A stretch of 64,000 nucleotides of DNA from Megaleporinus macrocephalus (taxonomy: Eukaryota > Chordata > Actinopteri > Characiformes > Anostomidae): contig CM038704.1 in the NCBI GenBank assembly GCA_021613375.1, positions 6,090,538-6,154,537 on the forward strand. The letters are read 5' to 3'. The position numbers and the translations under genes are program-made. The notes below the pieces were generated by a model, which saw only the letters and a program-made list of their open reading frames with translations, had not been told where the DNA came from and made no database searches. Below, piece after piece: positions 12,284 to 24,800 of the stretch. Positions within the stretch are counted from its first letter, which is position 1; every line of letters begins with the position of its first letter.

Positions 12284-14085
12284 CTAGTAGAGGGATGAAG
12301 GGATGAAGGAACAGTGTTGGTGATGATAAAGGAATGAAGGGATGAAGGAACAGTGTTGCAGATGATAAAGGAATGAAGGGATGAAGGAACAGTGTTGGAG
12401 ATGAAAAAGGAATGAAGTTATGAAGGAACAGTGTTGGTGATGATAAAGGAATGAAGGAACAGTGTTGGTGATGATAAAGGAATGAAGGGATGAAGGAACA
12501 GTGGTGGTGATGATAAAGGAATGAAGGGATGAAAGAACAGCGTTGGTGATGATTAAGAAATGAAGGGATGAAGGAACAGTGTTGGTGATGATAAAGGGAT
12601 GAAGTGATAAAGGAACCGTGTTGGAGATGATAAAGGAATGAAGGGATGAAAGAACAGCGTTGGTGATGATAAAGGAATGAAGGAACAGTGTTGGTGATGA
12701 TAAAGGAATGAAGGAACAGTGTTGCAGATGATAAAGGAATGAAGGGATGAAGGAACAGTGTTGGAGATGAAAAAGGAATGAAGTGATGAAGGAACAGTGT
12801 TGGTGATGATAAAGGAATGAAGGAACAGTGTTGGTGATGATAAAGGAATGAAGGGATGAAGGAACAGTGGTGGTGATGATAAAGGAATGAAGGGATGAAA
12901 GAACAGCGTTGGTGATGATAAAAGAATGAAGGGATGAAGGAACAGTGTTGGTGATGATGATAAAGGAATGAAGTGATGAAGGAACCGTGTTGGTGATGAT
13001 AAAGGAATGAAGGGGTGAAGCAACAGTGTTGGAGATGAAAAAGGAATGAAGGAACAGTGTTGGTGATGATAAAGGAATGAAGGGATGAAGGAACAGTGGT
13101 GGTGATAAAGGAATGAAGGGATGAAGGAACAGTGTTGGTGATAATAAAGGAATGAAGGGATGAAGGAACAGTGTTGGTGATGATAAAGGAATGAAGTGAT
13201 GAAGGAACCGTGTTGGTGATGATAAAGGAATGAAGGAACAGTGTTGGTGATGATAAAGGAATGAAGTGATGAAGGAACCGTGTTGGTGATGATAAAGGAA
13301 TGAAGGAACAGTGTTGGTGATGATAAAGGAATGAAGGGATGAAGGAACAGTGGTGGTGATGATAAAGGAATGAAGGGATGAAAGAACAGCGTTGGTGATG
13401 ATAAAGGAATGAAGGGATGAAGGAACAGTGTTGGTGATGATAAAGGAATGAAGTGATGAAGGAACAGTGTTGGTGATGATAAAGTAATGAAGGGATGAAG
13501 GAACAGTGTTGGTGATGATAAAGGAATGAAGGAACAATGTTGGTGATGATAAAGGAATGAAGGGGTGAAGGAACAGTGTTGGAGATGATAAAGGAATGAA
13601 GGGATGAAAGAACAGCGTTGGTGATGATAAAGGAATGAAGGGATGAAGGAACCGTGTTGGAGATGATAAAGGAATGAAGTGATGAAGGAACAGTGTTGGT
13701 GATGATAAAGGAATGAAGTGATGAAGGAACAGTGTTGGTGATGATAAAGGAATGAAGGAACAGTGTTGGTGATGATAAAGGAATGAAGGGATGAAGGAAC
13801 CGTGTTGGAGATGATAAAGGAATGAAGGGATGAAAGAACAGCGTTGGTGATGATAAAGAAATGAAGGGATGAAGGAAAAGTGTTGGTGGTGATAAAGGAA
13901 TGAAGGAATGGAGGAACAGCGTTGGTGATGATAAAGGAATGAAGTGATGAAGGAACAGTGTTGGTGATGATAAAGGAATGAAGGAATGGAAGAACAGCGT
14001 TGGTGATGATAAAGGAATGAAGGGGTGAAGGAACAGTGTTGGTGATGATAAAGGAATGAAGGAACAATGATAAGGAACACTAGTG
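12284..14085. repeat. 39-bp minisatellite, array 1 (1.8 kb)
   Basis: The unit is 'ggaatgaagggatgaagg' plus 'aacagtgttggtgatgataaa', 39 bp, mixed with 31-bp variants lacking 8 bases. Because 39 is a multiple of three, minus-strand frames of 504-622 codons stay open in three phases; they are not genes. The array ends with 'ggaacaatgataaggaac' and 'actagtgaaca', the same exit sequence as the second array at 22185-23220. Confidence 0.97.
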
Positions 14086-14320
14086 AACAAAACAACAATG
14101 CCAGACAAACACTAAGAGCAAACAAGAGCTATAAGAGGAAACAGGGAACACCTGGGACTGGGAGGAGACACAGGAGACAGCAGGTAAGGGGGTGTAACGA
14201 GAGGGCGGAGACAAGGAGGAGCAAACAACCAAAACAAACAGAAGCACATGGAACATGACAACAGACAGAGAGAAGAATGGCAAAGCCTGACAGTTCAGAC
14301 TAGAGCAGCAGTGTAGTCTC
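14086..14320. mobile_element. Probable dispersed repeat fragment
   Basis: The stretch 'gggaacacctgggactggg', 'gagggcggagacaaggagg' and 'agcacatggaacatgacaac' ending near 'ggcaaagcctgacag' resembles a repeat common in fish, possibly part of a retrotransposon LTR. No coding capacity is visible. The class is uncertain. Confidence 0.4.
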
Positions 14321-14668
14321 ACCAACAGACTTCAGAAGTAAGTTTCTGTATCTTATTACAGATAATAGTAATAACATATTCTCCTATTAGTTTAGAGATA
14401 TTTAAAATAATTTGATACTATTACATTATATGCAGTACAGCTCTCATACCAACTGTTCAGTCTGCTTGTGAAATATACGCACTGATATGCTTTTTTAATT
14501 AAAATCTGTTACTATCAATATCCTACTATCACTCCATCTCCCTAAATTTCCTGTGAGCACATCGTCCCTATTGTAGATGTCATTGTTATTGCGATTGCTG
14601 TCTCTGATATCATCACCCTTATAGCTGTTTCTGTGCTGTTATCATTTCTTGTATGATTAATAATAAGA

Positions 14669-14712
<44 letters not shown>

Positions 14713-14817
14713 AAGAAAGAAAAAGACTTGGGCGCTGATCATATTCCAGAGTAGACGGGTATCTTTAGTCAGCGCGAGAGAACAGATTGATGGATAAAGC
14801 ACATCAGTGTCATTTCA

Positions 14818-14870
<53 letters not shown>

Positions 14871-15180
14871 TCTGCTGACTTCGAGCTCGCTCTGCCAAAA
14901 TCTCACATGCAGTAATTCTCGTGTGAGTATGTGCTGGCGCTGCTCCAGAGGACCACTTTACTCCGGCCCACTCTCCGCTAAAGCACGGCTCATTGTCAGA
15001 TACCATTAAGCCTAAAGCCGTCTGTCTTGATTACGTAAGAGCTCCTACTTCCGGCTCCCCGTAACCTCCTTATCAATACAGCTCAACAGAAGGGTTCGTC
15101 ACCAAACCACTGTCCATTACTACGTCCAGACTTTAACTCGATGTGTAAGATTTACCATTTAGGGGGATCTGAATGAATGG
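14320..15180. other. No gene; microsatellites and single-copy sequence
   Basis: It contains an (AAT)n run at 14662-14711 and a (CT)n run at 14823-14868. The flank 14869-15130 looks single-copy and compositionally balanced, but I see no exon. Confidence 0.5.
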
Positions 15181-16620
15181 CGGCACGGTGGTGTAGTGTT
15201 AGTACGGTGGTGTAGTGTTAGTACGGTGGTGTAGTGGTCAGTATGGTGGTGTAGTGGTTAGTATGGTGGTGTAGTGTTAGTACGGTGGTGTAGTGGTCAG
15301 TATGGTGGTGTAGTGGTTAGTATGGTGGTGTAGTGGTTAGTATGGTGGTGTAGTGTTAGTACGGTGGTGTAGTGTTAGTACGGTGGTGTATTGGTTAGTA
15401 CGGTGGTGTATTGGTTAGTATGGTGGTGTAGTAGTTAGTATGGTGGTGTAGTGTTAGTGCGGTGGTGTAGTGGTTAGTATGGTGGTGTAGTAGTTAGTAT
15501 GGTGGTGTAGTGTTAGTACGGTGGTGTAGTGGTTAGTATGGTGGTGTAGTGGTTAGTATGGTGGTGTAGTGTTAGTACGGTGGTGTAGTGGTTAGTATGG
15601 TGGTGTAGTGGTTAGTATGGTGGTGTAGTGTTAGTACGGTGGTGTAGTGGTTAGTTTGGTGGTGTAGTGGTTAGTATGGTGGTGTAGTGGTTAGTATGGT
15701 GGTGTAGTAGTTAGTATGGTGGTGTAGTGTTAGTACGGTGGTGTAGTGGTTAGTATGGTGGTGTAGTGGTTAGTACGGTGGTGTAGTGTTAGTACGGTGG
15801 TGTATTGGTTAGTACGGTGGTGTATTGGTTAGTATGGTGGTGTAGTGTTAGTGCGGTGGTGTATTGGTTAGTACGGTGGTGTATTGGTTAGTATGGTGGT
15901 GTAGTGTTAGTATGGGGGTGTAGTGGTTAGTACGGTGGTGTAGTAGCTAGTATGGTGGTGTAGTGTTAGTGCGGTGGTGTAGTGGTTAGTATGGTGGTGT
16001 AGTGGTTAGTATGGTGGTGTATTGGTCAGTATGGTGGTGTATTGGTTAGTATGGTGGTGTAGTGGTTAGTATGGTGGTATAGTGGTTAGTATGGTGGTGT
16101 ATTGGTCAGTATGGTGGTGTAGTTGTTAGTATGGTGGTGTAGTGGTTAGTATGGTGGTGTATTGGTCAGTATGGTGGTGTATTGGTTAGTATGGTGGTGT
16201 AGTGTTAGTATGGTGGTGTATTGGTTAGTATGGTGGTGTAGTGTTAGTATGGTGGTGTAGTGGTTAGTGTGGTGGTGTAGTTGTTAGTACGGTGGTGTAG
16301 TGGTCAGTATGGTGGTGTAGTAGTTAGTATGGTGGTGTATTGGTTAGTATGGTGGTGTAGTGGTTAGTACGGTGGTATAGTGGTTAGTATGGTGGTGTAG
16401 TGGTTAGTACGGTGGTGTAGTGGTTAGTATGGTGGTGTATTGGTTAGTATGGTGGTGTAGTGGTTAGTATGGTGGTGTAGTGGTTAGTATGGTGGTGTAG
16501 TGGTTAGTATGGTGGTGTAGTAGTTAGTATGGTGGTGTAGTAGTTAGTGTGGTGGTGTAGTTGTTAGTACGGTGGTGTAGTGGTCAGTATGGTGGTGTAG
16601 TGGTTAGTACGGCTAGTATG
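15181..16620. repeat. 20-bp minisatellite derived from a SINE head (1.4 kb)
   Basis: The unit is 'gtatggtggtgtagtggtta' with 19-bp variants lacking a base and a/c substitutions, roughly 70 copies. The array opens with 'ggcggcacggtggtgtagtg', which matches the tRNA-derived 5' head of common fish SINEs. The related SINE segment at 36670 retains 'agtggttagtactctcgcc'. So the repeat unit looks like an amplified SINE head. Confidence 0.92.
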
Positions 16621-16914
16621 GTGACTTAATCCCGACTAGCGGCACATAATGTATGGATGGGGATCTTAATGATGTATGAACTGTGTTTTCATTGGTGTAT
16701 AATTACCTGTAACTAATAATTATTGGATGAAGTTGTTGGAGCAGCTGGAAGCCGCAGAAGGAACAAGAATCCTTGCTGAGATGTCTGACTGTAGTGAATA
16801 TTCATCAATAGCTTTGTGCATAAAACTCCAGGTTAGATTTTATTACTCCTCTGAAACATCCGACAGCTTCTTGTGCATATCTTTCTTTTCCACCTTAAAT
16901 AAAATGTTTATCTA
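16621..16914. other. No recognised gene
   Basis: Short spacer between the 20-bp array and a LINE fragment. It contains an open frame of about 60 codons with no recognisable family. Confidence 0.4.
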
Positions 16915-17160
16915 AAGGGGACAGTTTTGGTGGTCTACCAGGTCTTCCAGATGGTTGTTCTTTGACACAGTGGCTGCAGCATCTCGACGGCAGACAGGAA
17001 GAGACTGGACAAACCCATAAAGAGGGCCAGCTCTGTCCTGGGAAGCCCCCTAGACCAGTGCAGGTGGTAGGAGACAGGAGGATGTTAACCAAGCTGGCAT
17101 CCAAGCTGGGGAATGACTCCCACCCCATTCATAAGACTGTTGCAGCACTGAGCAGACCAC
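16915..17160 (+). pseudogene. LINE ORF2 C-terminal fragment
   Basis: One frame reads MLTKLASKLGNDSHPIHKTV, near 17081-17140. The D-x-S-H-P-x-H block is seen near the C terminus of many fish LINE reverse-transcriptase ORFs. The preceding DNA ('gaagccccctagaccagtgc', 'aggagacaggaggatg') also fits such elements. The frame is truncated on both sides and stops at the adjacent 44-bp array. It is a dead fragment; the LINE clade is not determined. Confidence 0.6.
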
Positions 17161-20100
17161 ACACACACACTTAAACTCTACACACTGCTCCCAGCAGACC
17201 ACATACACACACACTTAAACTCTACACACTGCTCCCAGCAGACCACATACACACACACTTAAACTCTACATACTGCTCCCAGCAGACCACATACACACAC
17301 ACTTAAACTCTACACACTGCTCCCAGCAGACCACATACACACACACTTAAACTCTACACACTGCTCCCAGCAGACCACATACACACACACTTAAACTCTA
17401 CACACTGCTCCCAGCAGACCACATACACACACACTTAAACTCTACACACTGCTCCCAGCAGACCACATACACACACACTTAAACTCTACACACTGCTCCC
17501 AGCAGACCACATACACACACACTTAAACTCTACACACTGCTCCCAGCAGACCACACACACACACACACTTAAACTCTACACACTGCTCCCAGCAGACCAC
17601 ACACAAACACTTAAACTCTACACACTGCTCCCAGCAGACCACATACACACACACTTAAACTCTACACACTGCTCCCAGCAGACCACATACACACACACTT
17701 ATACTCTACACACTGCTCCCAGCAGACCACATACACACACACTTAAACTCTACACACTGCTCCCAGCAGACCACATACACACACACTTATACTCTACACA
17801 CTGCTCCCAGCAGACCACATACAAACACACTTAAACTCTACACACTGCTCCCAGCAGACCACATACACACACTTATACTCTACACACTGCTCCCAGCAGA
17901 CCACATACACACACACTTAAATTCTACACACTGCTCCCAGCAGACCACATACACACACACTTAAACTCTACACACTGCTCCCAGCAGTCCACATACACAC
18001 ACACTTAAACTTTAAACACTGCTCCCAGCAGACCACATACACACACACTTAAACTCTACACACTGCTCCCAGCTGGCCACACACACACACTTAAACTTTA
18101 AACACTGCTCCCAGCAGACCACATACACACACACTTAAACTCTACACACTGCTCCTAGCAGGCCACATACACACGCACTTAAACTCTACACACTGCTCCC
18201 AGCAGACCACACACACACACACACTTAAACTCTACACACTGCTCCCAGCAGACCACACACACACACACTTAAACTCTACACACTGCTCCCAGCAGACCAC
18301 ATACCCACACACTTAAACTCTACACACTGCTCCCAGCTGGCCACACACACACACTTAAACTTTAAACACTGCTCCCAGCAGACCACACACAAACACTTAA
18401 ACTCTACACACTGCTCCCAGCTGGCCACACACACACACTTAAACTTTAAACACTGCTCCCAGCAGACCACATACACACACACTTAAACTCTACACACTGC
18501 TCCCAGCAGGTCACATACACGCACACTTAAACTCTACACACTGCTCCTAGCCGGCCACATACACACGCACTTAAACTCTACACACTGCTCCCAGCAGACC
18601 ACATACACACACACTTAAACTCTACACACTGCTCCCAGCAGACCACATACACGCACACTTAAATTCTACACACTGCTCCCAGCAGACCACATACACACAC
18701 ACTTAAACTCTACACACTGCTCCCAGCAGACCGCATACACACACACTTAAACTCTACACACTGCTCCCAGCAGACCACATACACACACACTTAAACTCTA
18801 CACACTGCTCCTAGCAGGCCACATACACACGCACTTAAACTCTACACACTGCTCCCAGCAGACCACACACACACACACACTTAAACTCTACACACTGCTC
18901 CCAGCAGACCACACACACACACACACTTAAACTCTACACACTGCTCCCAGCAGACCACATACACACACACTTAAACACTACACACTGCTCCCAGCAGACC
19001 ACATACACACACACACACTTAAACTCTACACACTGCTCCCAGCAGACCACATACACACACTTAAACTCTACACACTGCTCCCAGCAGACCAAATACACAC
19101 ACACTTAAACTCTACACACTGCTCCCAGCAGACCACATACACACACACTTAAACTCTACACACTGCTCCCAGCAGACCACATACACACACACTTAAACTC
19201 TACACACTGCTCCTAGCAGGCCACATACACACGCACTTAAACTCTACACACTGCTCCCAGCAGACCACAAACACACACACTTAAACTCTACACACTGCTC
19301 CCAGCAGACCACATACCCACACACTTAAACTCTACACACTGCTCCCAGCAGACCACACACACACACACTTAAACTCTACACACTGCTCCCAGCAGACCAC
19401 ACACAAACACTTAAACTCTACACACTGCTCCCAGCTGGCCACACACACACACTTAAACTCTACACACTGCTCCCAGCAGACCACACACACACACACTTAA
19501 ACTCTACACACTGCTCCCAGCAGACCACATACCCACACACTTAAACTCTACACACTGCTCCCAGCTGGCCACACACACACACTTAAACTTTAAACACTGC
19601 TCCCAGCAGACCACATACACACACACTTAAACTCTACACACTGCTCCCAGCTGGCCACACACACACACTTAAACTTTAAACACTGCTCCCAGCAGACCAC
19701 ATACACGCACACTTAAACTCTACACACTGCTCCCAGCAGGCCACACACACACACACACACTTAAACTCTACACACTGCTCCCAGCAGACCACACACACAC
19801 ACACTTAAACTCTACACACTGCTCCCAGCTGGCCACACACACACACTTAAACTTTAAACACTGCTCCCAGCAGACCACACACAAACACTTAAACTCTACA
19901 CACTGCTCCCAGCTGGCCACACACACACACTTAAACTTTAAACACTGCTCCCAGCAGACCACATACACACACACTTAAACTCTACACACTGCTCCCAGCA
20001 GGTCACATACACGCACACTTAAACTCTACACACTGCTCCTAGCCGGCCACATACACACGCACTTAAACTCTACACACTGCTCCCAGCAGACCACATACAC

Positions 20101-20755
20101 ACACACTTAAACTCTACACACTGCTCCCAGCAGACCACATACACGCACACTTAAATTCTACACACTGCTCCCAGCAGACCACATACACACACACTTAAAC
20201 TCTACACACTGCTCCCAGCAGACCGCATACACACACACTTAAACTCTACACACTGCTCCCAGCAGACCACATACACACACACTTAAACTCTACACACTGC
20301 TCCTAGCAGGCCACATACACACGCACTTAAACTCTACACACTGCTCCCAGCAGACCACACACACACACACTTAAACTCTACACACTGCTCCCAGCAGACC
20401 ACACACATACACACTTAAACTCTACACACTGCTCCCAGCAGACCACATACCCACACACTTAAACTCTACACACTGCTCCCAGCAGACCACACACACACAC
20501 TTAAACTCTACACACTGATCCCAGCAGACCACATACACACACACTTAAACACTACACACTGCTCCCAGCAGACCACATACACACACACACACTTAAACTC
20601 TACACACTGCTCCCAGCAGACCACATACACACACATACACACTTAAACTCTACACACTGCTCCCAGCAGACCACATACACACACACTTAAACTCTACACA
20701 CTGCTCCCAGCAGACCACATGCACACAGCAGACTACATACACACACACAAACACT
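17155..20755. repeat. 44-bp minisatellite (3.6 kb) inside a LINE 3' end
   Basis: The unit is 'ctgctcccagcagaccac' followed by (ac)n and 'ttaaactctacaca', 44 bp in the commonest form, about 80 copies, with length variation in the (ac)n part. LINE coding sequence lies directly upstream and a LINE-type 3' tail directly downstream. Two subregions about 1,492 bp apart share rare variants, showing a later block duplication. Confidence 0.97.
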
Positions 20756-21035
20756 ACACGCTTATATATATTTTTTTTCAGTGTATTATAATGTGCAATA
20801 TTTTTTCATTACCCTGTGCAATTAAGAAGCAATGTGCAATTATTTGTAAATATAATCTCAAGAGTTCTTGACTTTTTATTGTTTATATTGTATATACTGT
20901 ACTCTATTATTTATATTGTATATACTGTAATGTTTATTTATCTTAGTGCCTGGCTATCCCTTTGCTGCTGTAGCACTGTGAATTTCAACACTGTGGGACG
21001 AATAAAGGTTTATCTTATCTTATCTTGTTTAGAGT
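20756..21035 (+). mobile_element. LINE 3' UTR and tail
   Basis: The sequence ends 'cactgtgggacgaataaagg' followed by 'tttatcttatcttatcttg'. An 'AATAAAGG(T)TTATC' end with a short TTATC-type tandem tail is a widespread fish LINE terminus. Repeats of 'tgtgcaatta' precede it. It is in the same orientation as the ORF2 fragment at 16915-17160, so the two are probably halves of one insertion. Confidence 0.7.
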
Positions 21036-21132
21036 CAGCTTTTAATCATTTTTCAACTCCAGTTTTTGAAACTTTGACATATTGTTCTTATATAAGTTGA
21101 TTCTCTTTTATATCTAATCTCCCCACAAGTAA

Positions 21133-21163
<31 letters not shown>

Positions 21164-21753
21164 GAAAGAAACTTTCTGCCCACCATGCCAGTTTGGCCTG
21201 GATGATGAAATGCTGATGTGGAAATCCGTATTGATTGGGAAACCACACGGGGTTCGAACTGTAATCAGAGTGACCTGCTTCTGTCTTTAGAACTCTGAGA
21301 ATTTGGAGAACTCGTTACAAGCAAATTGAGAGGTTTTCCTAGAAAGTAGGCCATCATAGAAGCAAAATCAACTAATTTCCGCCCACAGGCCTCACCTAAA
21401 AAACATGAGGTTGTAATCAGCTTATAATCACATTGTCCAAAGTCAAGTTGTGGAGCAGTGGAACATCATGGAATGCTATGATCTACAGACGGTTGGAGAT
21501 CTAGTGTAGAACAAAACTTAACATGGTGTAAAAAAAAAAAAAGAAAAATTGAGAAAAATGGAGCTTAATGTGCTGTTGCAACCAAGACCCCCAGAGTAAA
21601 CAATCACAGGCCTCCATATCCCCCGTCATAAACATTCACAACAGGAAATTGACTTATATGCAATTAAAGCATAAGCCAAACTGTTTTAGGCTGTGCTCGA
21701 CTTGTAATCTTGTTCAATGGAAAGTTAATATGATTGTGTGCTCTCTGTTCCAG
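21036..21753 (+). other. rims4 intron sequence upstream of its first visible exon
   Basis: An (AAAT)n run lies at about 21130-21165. The rest holds no recognised element. The pyrimidine-rich 'ctctctgttccag' at 21741-21753 is the splice acceptor of the first visible rims4 exon. Confidence 0.6.
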
Positions 21754-21866
21754 TCTAAACTACAGTGGAATGTGTTTGGCCTCCGACGCTCAGTTCAGCG
21801 ACTTTCTGGACGGGATGGGTCCAGCGCAGTTCGTGGGCAGACAGACGCTGGCCACAACGTCGATGG
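21754..21866 (+). CDS. rims4: rims4 coding exon (linker before C2B)
   Basis: The exon follows 'ctctctgttccag' and ends at 'tcgatgg', followed by donor gtgagc. Its first base completes an Asn codon (GNLNYSG in the family), and its last base starts the Gly codon of GDVEIG. It encodes the conserved MCLASDAQFSDFL and GPAQFVGRQTLATT segment before the C2 domain. Confidence 0.93.
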
Positions 21867-24800
21867 GTGAGCGACGTATTGACATTGGACTGTACAGTAA
21901 CCGAATTAGATCCTTTTCCTGGCATTTACACTGATTCTGTTTTCCGGACGCAGCAGAAAGTCACAGTCAGGTTTTGTCTTGCAGGCGATGTGGAGATTGG
22001 TCTGATGGAAAGGAACGGACAGCTGGAGGTGGAGATCATTCAGGCTAGAGGACTCATCATGAAGCCTGGATCCAAAGGCCCTCCAGGTAACTCTCCTACC
22101 AGTCGGTGTCCACTTTCTATTGGACAGTCGTGGCCAAAAGTTTTGAGAACAGCACAAATTTTGGTTTCAACAAAGTTTGCTGAAGGAATGAAGGAATGAA
22201 GGAACAGCGTTGATGATGATAAAGGAATGAAGGGATGAAAGAACAGTGTTGGTGATGATAAAGGAATGAAGGGTTGAAGGAACAGTGTTGGTGATGATAA
22301 AAGAATCAATGGATGAAGGAACAGTTTTGGTGATGATAAAGGAATGAAGGGATGAAGGAACAGTTTTGGTGATGATAAAGGAAGGAAGGCATGAAGGAAC
22401 AGCATTGATGATGATAAAGGAAAGAAGGGATGAAGGAACAGCATTGATGATGATAAAGAAATGAAGGGATAAAGGAACAATGTTGGTGATGATAAAGGAG
22501 TGAAGGGATGAAGGAACAGCATTGATGATGATAAAGAAATGAAGGGATAAAGGAACAGTGTTGGAGATGATAAAGTAATGAAAGGATGAAGGAACAGCAT
22601 TGATGATAAAGGAGTGAAGGGATGAAGGAACAGTGTTGGTGATGATAAAGGAATGAAGGGATGAAGGAACAGCATTGATGATGATAAAGAAATGAAGGGA
22701 TAAAGGAACAGTGTTGGAGATGATAAAGTAATGAAAGGATGAAGGAACAGCATTGATGATAAAGGAGTGAAGGGATGAAGGAACAGTGTTGGTGATGATA
22801 AAGGAATGAAGGGATGAAAGAACAGTGTTGGTGATGATAGAGGAATGAAGGAATGAAGGAACAGTGTTGGTGATGATAAAGAAATGAAGGGATGAAGGAA
22901 CAGTGTTGGTGATGATAAAGGAATAAAGGGATGAAGGAACAGTGTTGGTGATGATAAAGGAATGAAGGGATGAAGGAACAGTATTGGTGATGATAAAGGA
23001 ATAAAGGGATGAAGGAACAGTGTTGGTGATGATAAAGGAATGAAGGGATGAAGGAACAGTATTGGTGATGATAAAGGAATGAAGGGATGAAGGAACAGTG
23101 TTGGTGATGATAAAGGAATGAAGGGATGAAGGAACAGTGTTGGTGATGATAAAGGAATGAAGGAATGAAGGAACAGCGTTGGTGATGATAAAGGAATGAA
23201 GGGATGAAGGAACAATGATAAGGAACACTAGTGAACACACACACTAGGGGGCAGTGAAACATCCACATACACACACAGTGTTGTACATCACAACAACCAA
23301 TAAACAATAAACAAACTACAACATTATCTGTACTTCTGTTTATTATTAGATAAATCCAAAAAATAATAAAATAATTGGTTTAACCATATACTGTCGATAA
23401 TACTGGTCTGCAGTTTGGGGCGTGGCCAGAGAGTAATGTAACTTTACGTTTCAGAATGCTTTTTGACTAAAGTTAATATAAACATTAGCTAACCCAAACC
23501 ATCCTAGTCTGTTACCATAACAACAAATTATACTAAAACATTACACTGTTTTATTGCAGTATATTGTGTTCTTCATTGCTCTCATCACTGAGCTCGTGTT
23601 TAAAGCTGGCGCGAGCTACCCCACACTCCAGCGAGGTGAGAATCTGCTGACAGCAGGATATTTCTGAACAGTCATCTCCACACAAACCTTAACAAAGATA
23701 AAGACCACCTAACAACCAGAGTCTGTTGCTAACAACAAACACAGTGCATTAATTGCGAAGGTTTTGCACGCTTTTAAAATAGTGTTTTAAAACTGTTTCC
23801 TTTTTTTGGGTTTAATTTTTGGGTGGGACAAATCTACCTGTTTCTGATATTGGGTGGGACATGTCCCCCCCATCCCCCCCGGTTCCTACACCAATGCTTG
23901 AAGTGATAGTTTAAGGAGAAAGGAGTACAGTTTTTCACCAGGGCCAGTCAGGCGCCGGTGGACAGGGTCCTCTGACAGTCAGAGGTCTCGCTTGGAGAGC
24001 TTATTATCTGGGACAGTCCACTTCAAATGCGAACATTTGAAAGTCTTAAATAAATATTGTCACTGTCCAAAGAAAAGCATATTTCTCAAAAATGGCAACA
24101 TGTAGAGGCCAAAAACCTTTTTAACTGTTAATGTAAGTTAATTGAACCGGACATTTGATTTTGGAGAATTTCTATTGGTCCATACATCAGGAAACTGTCT
24201 GTGTTTTGCTTTGGATGCCGGCGATATGAATGAAATAAATGAAGAAATATGATCTGTTTTGGGCTCCTTTCCTGTTTCCAGTTCGTATTGACTCACCACA
24301 CTAATTACTATAATGACAATATAAAAATAAAACGCTTGCTGAGCAAAATCAGTTTGTTGGTGAGAGCAATAATAACTTATATGTCCAGTTGGCAGGGATC
24401 TTGTGGAATGACTCAGCTACGTTTGTGTAGTAGCTCCAAAACTAAAGGCCTCCGTACACCAGAGGCGTTATGTCTCATTACGTAGCATCCAAAAATACAA
24501 AAGCACAGTTTTTAACGAAGACATATTTATTGACATTGATATCCAGCAATGGCACCTGGTGACATAAAGCACAGATCTGATTCTCAGGGTTATTATAGCG
24601 TTAAGTAGAACTCAGAACCTGAGTTTAATAACCTCATATATGAGTATATATACACACCAAGAATAGCAGTCAGTCTAAAGTCTTTAAGAGAAACAATAAC
24701 CCTAGAAATTGTCCATAATTTTCAGGATCACTCAAGTACAAATCTCATTTTCTGGATTTTAATGTAGTATGTGTTCAGTATTGATATTCATAAATTAAAT

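Noticed and set aside
12240..14125. Minus-strand frames of 504, 613 and 622 codons
   Set aside because: They read through a 39-bp minisatellite in all three phases at once. Period 39 is divisible by three and the unit lacks minus-strand stops, so length is no evidence of coding.
17155..20755. CRISPR-like array of regular repeats
   Set aside because: Units are contiguous and near identical with no unique spacers, and the genome is a vertebrate's.
22040..23307. Minus-strand frames of 333-391 codons
   Set aside because: Same 39-bp repeat, overlapping a rims4 exon on the opposite strand.
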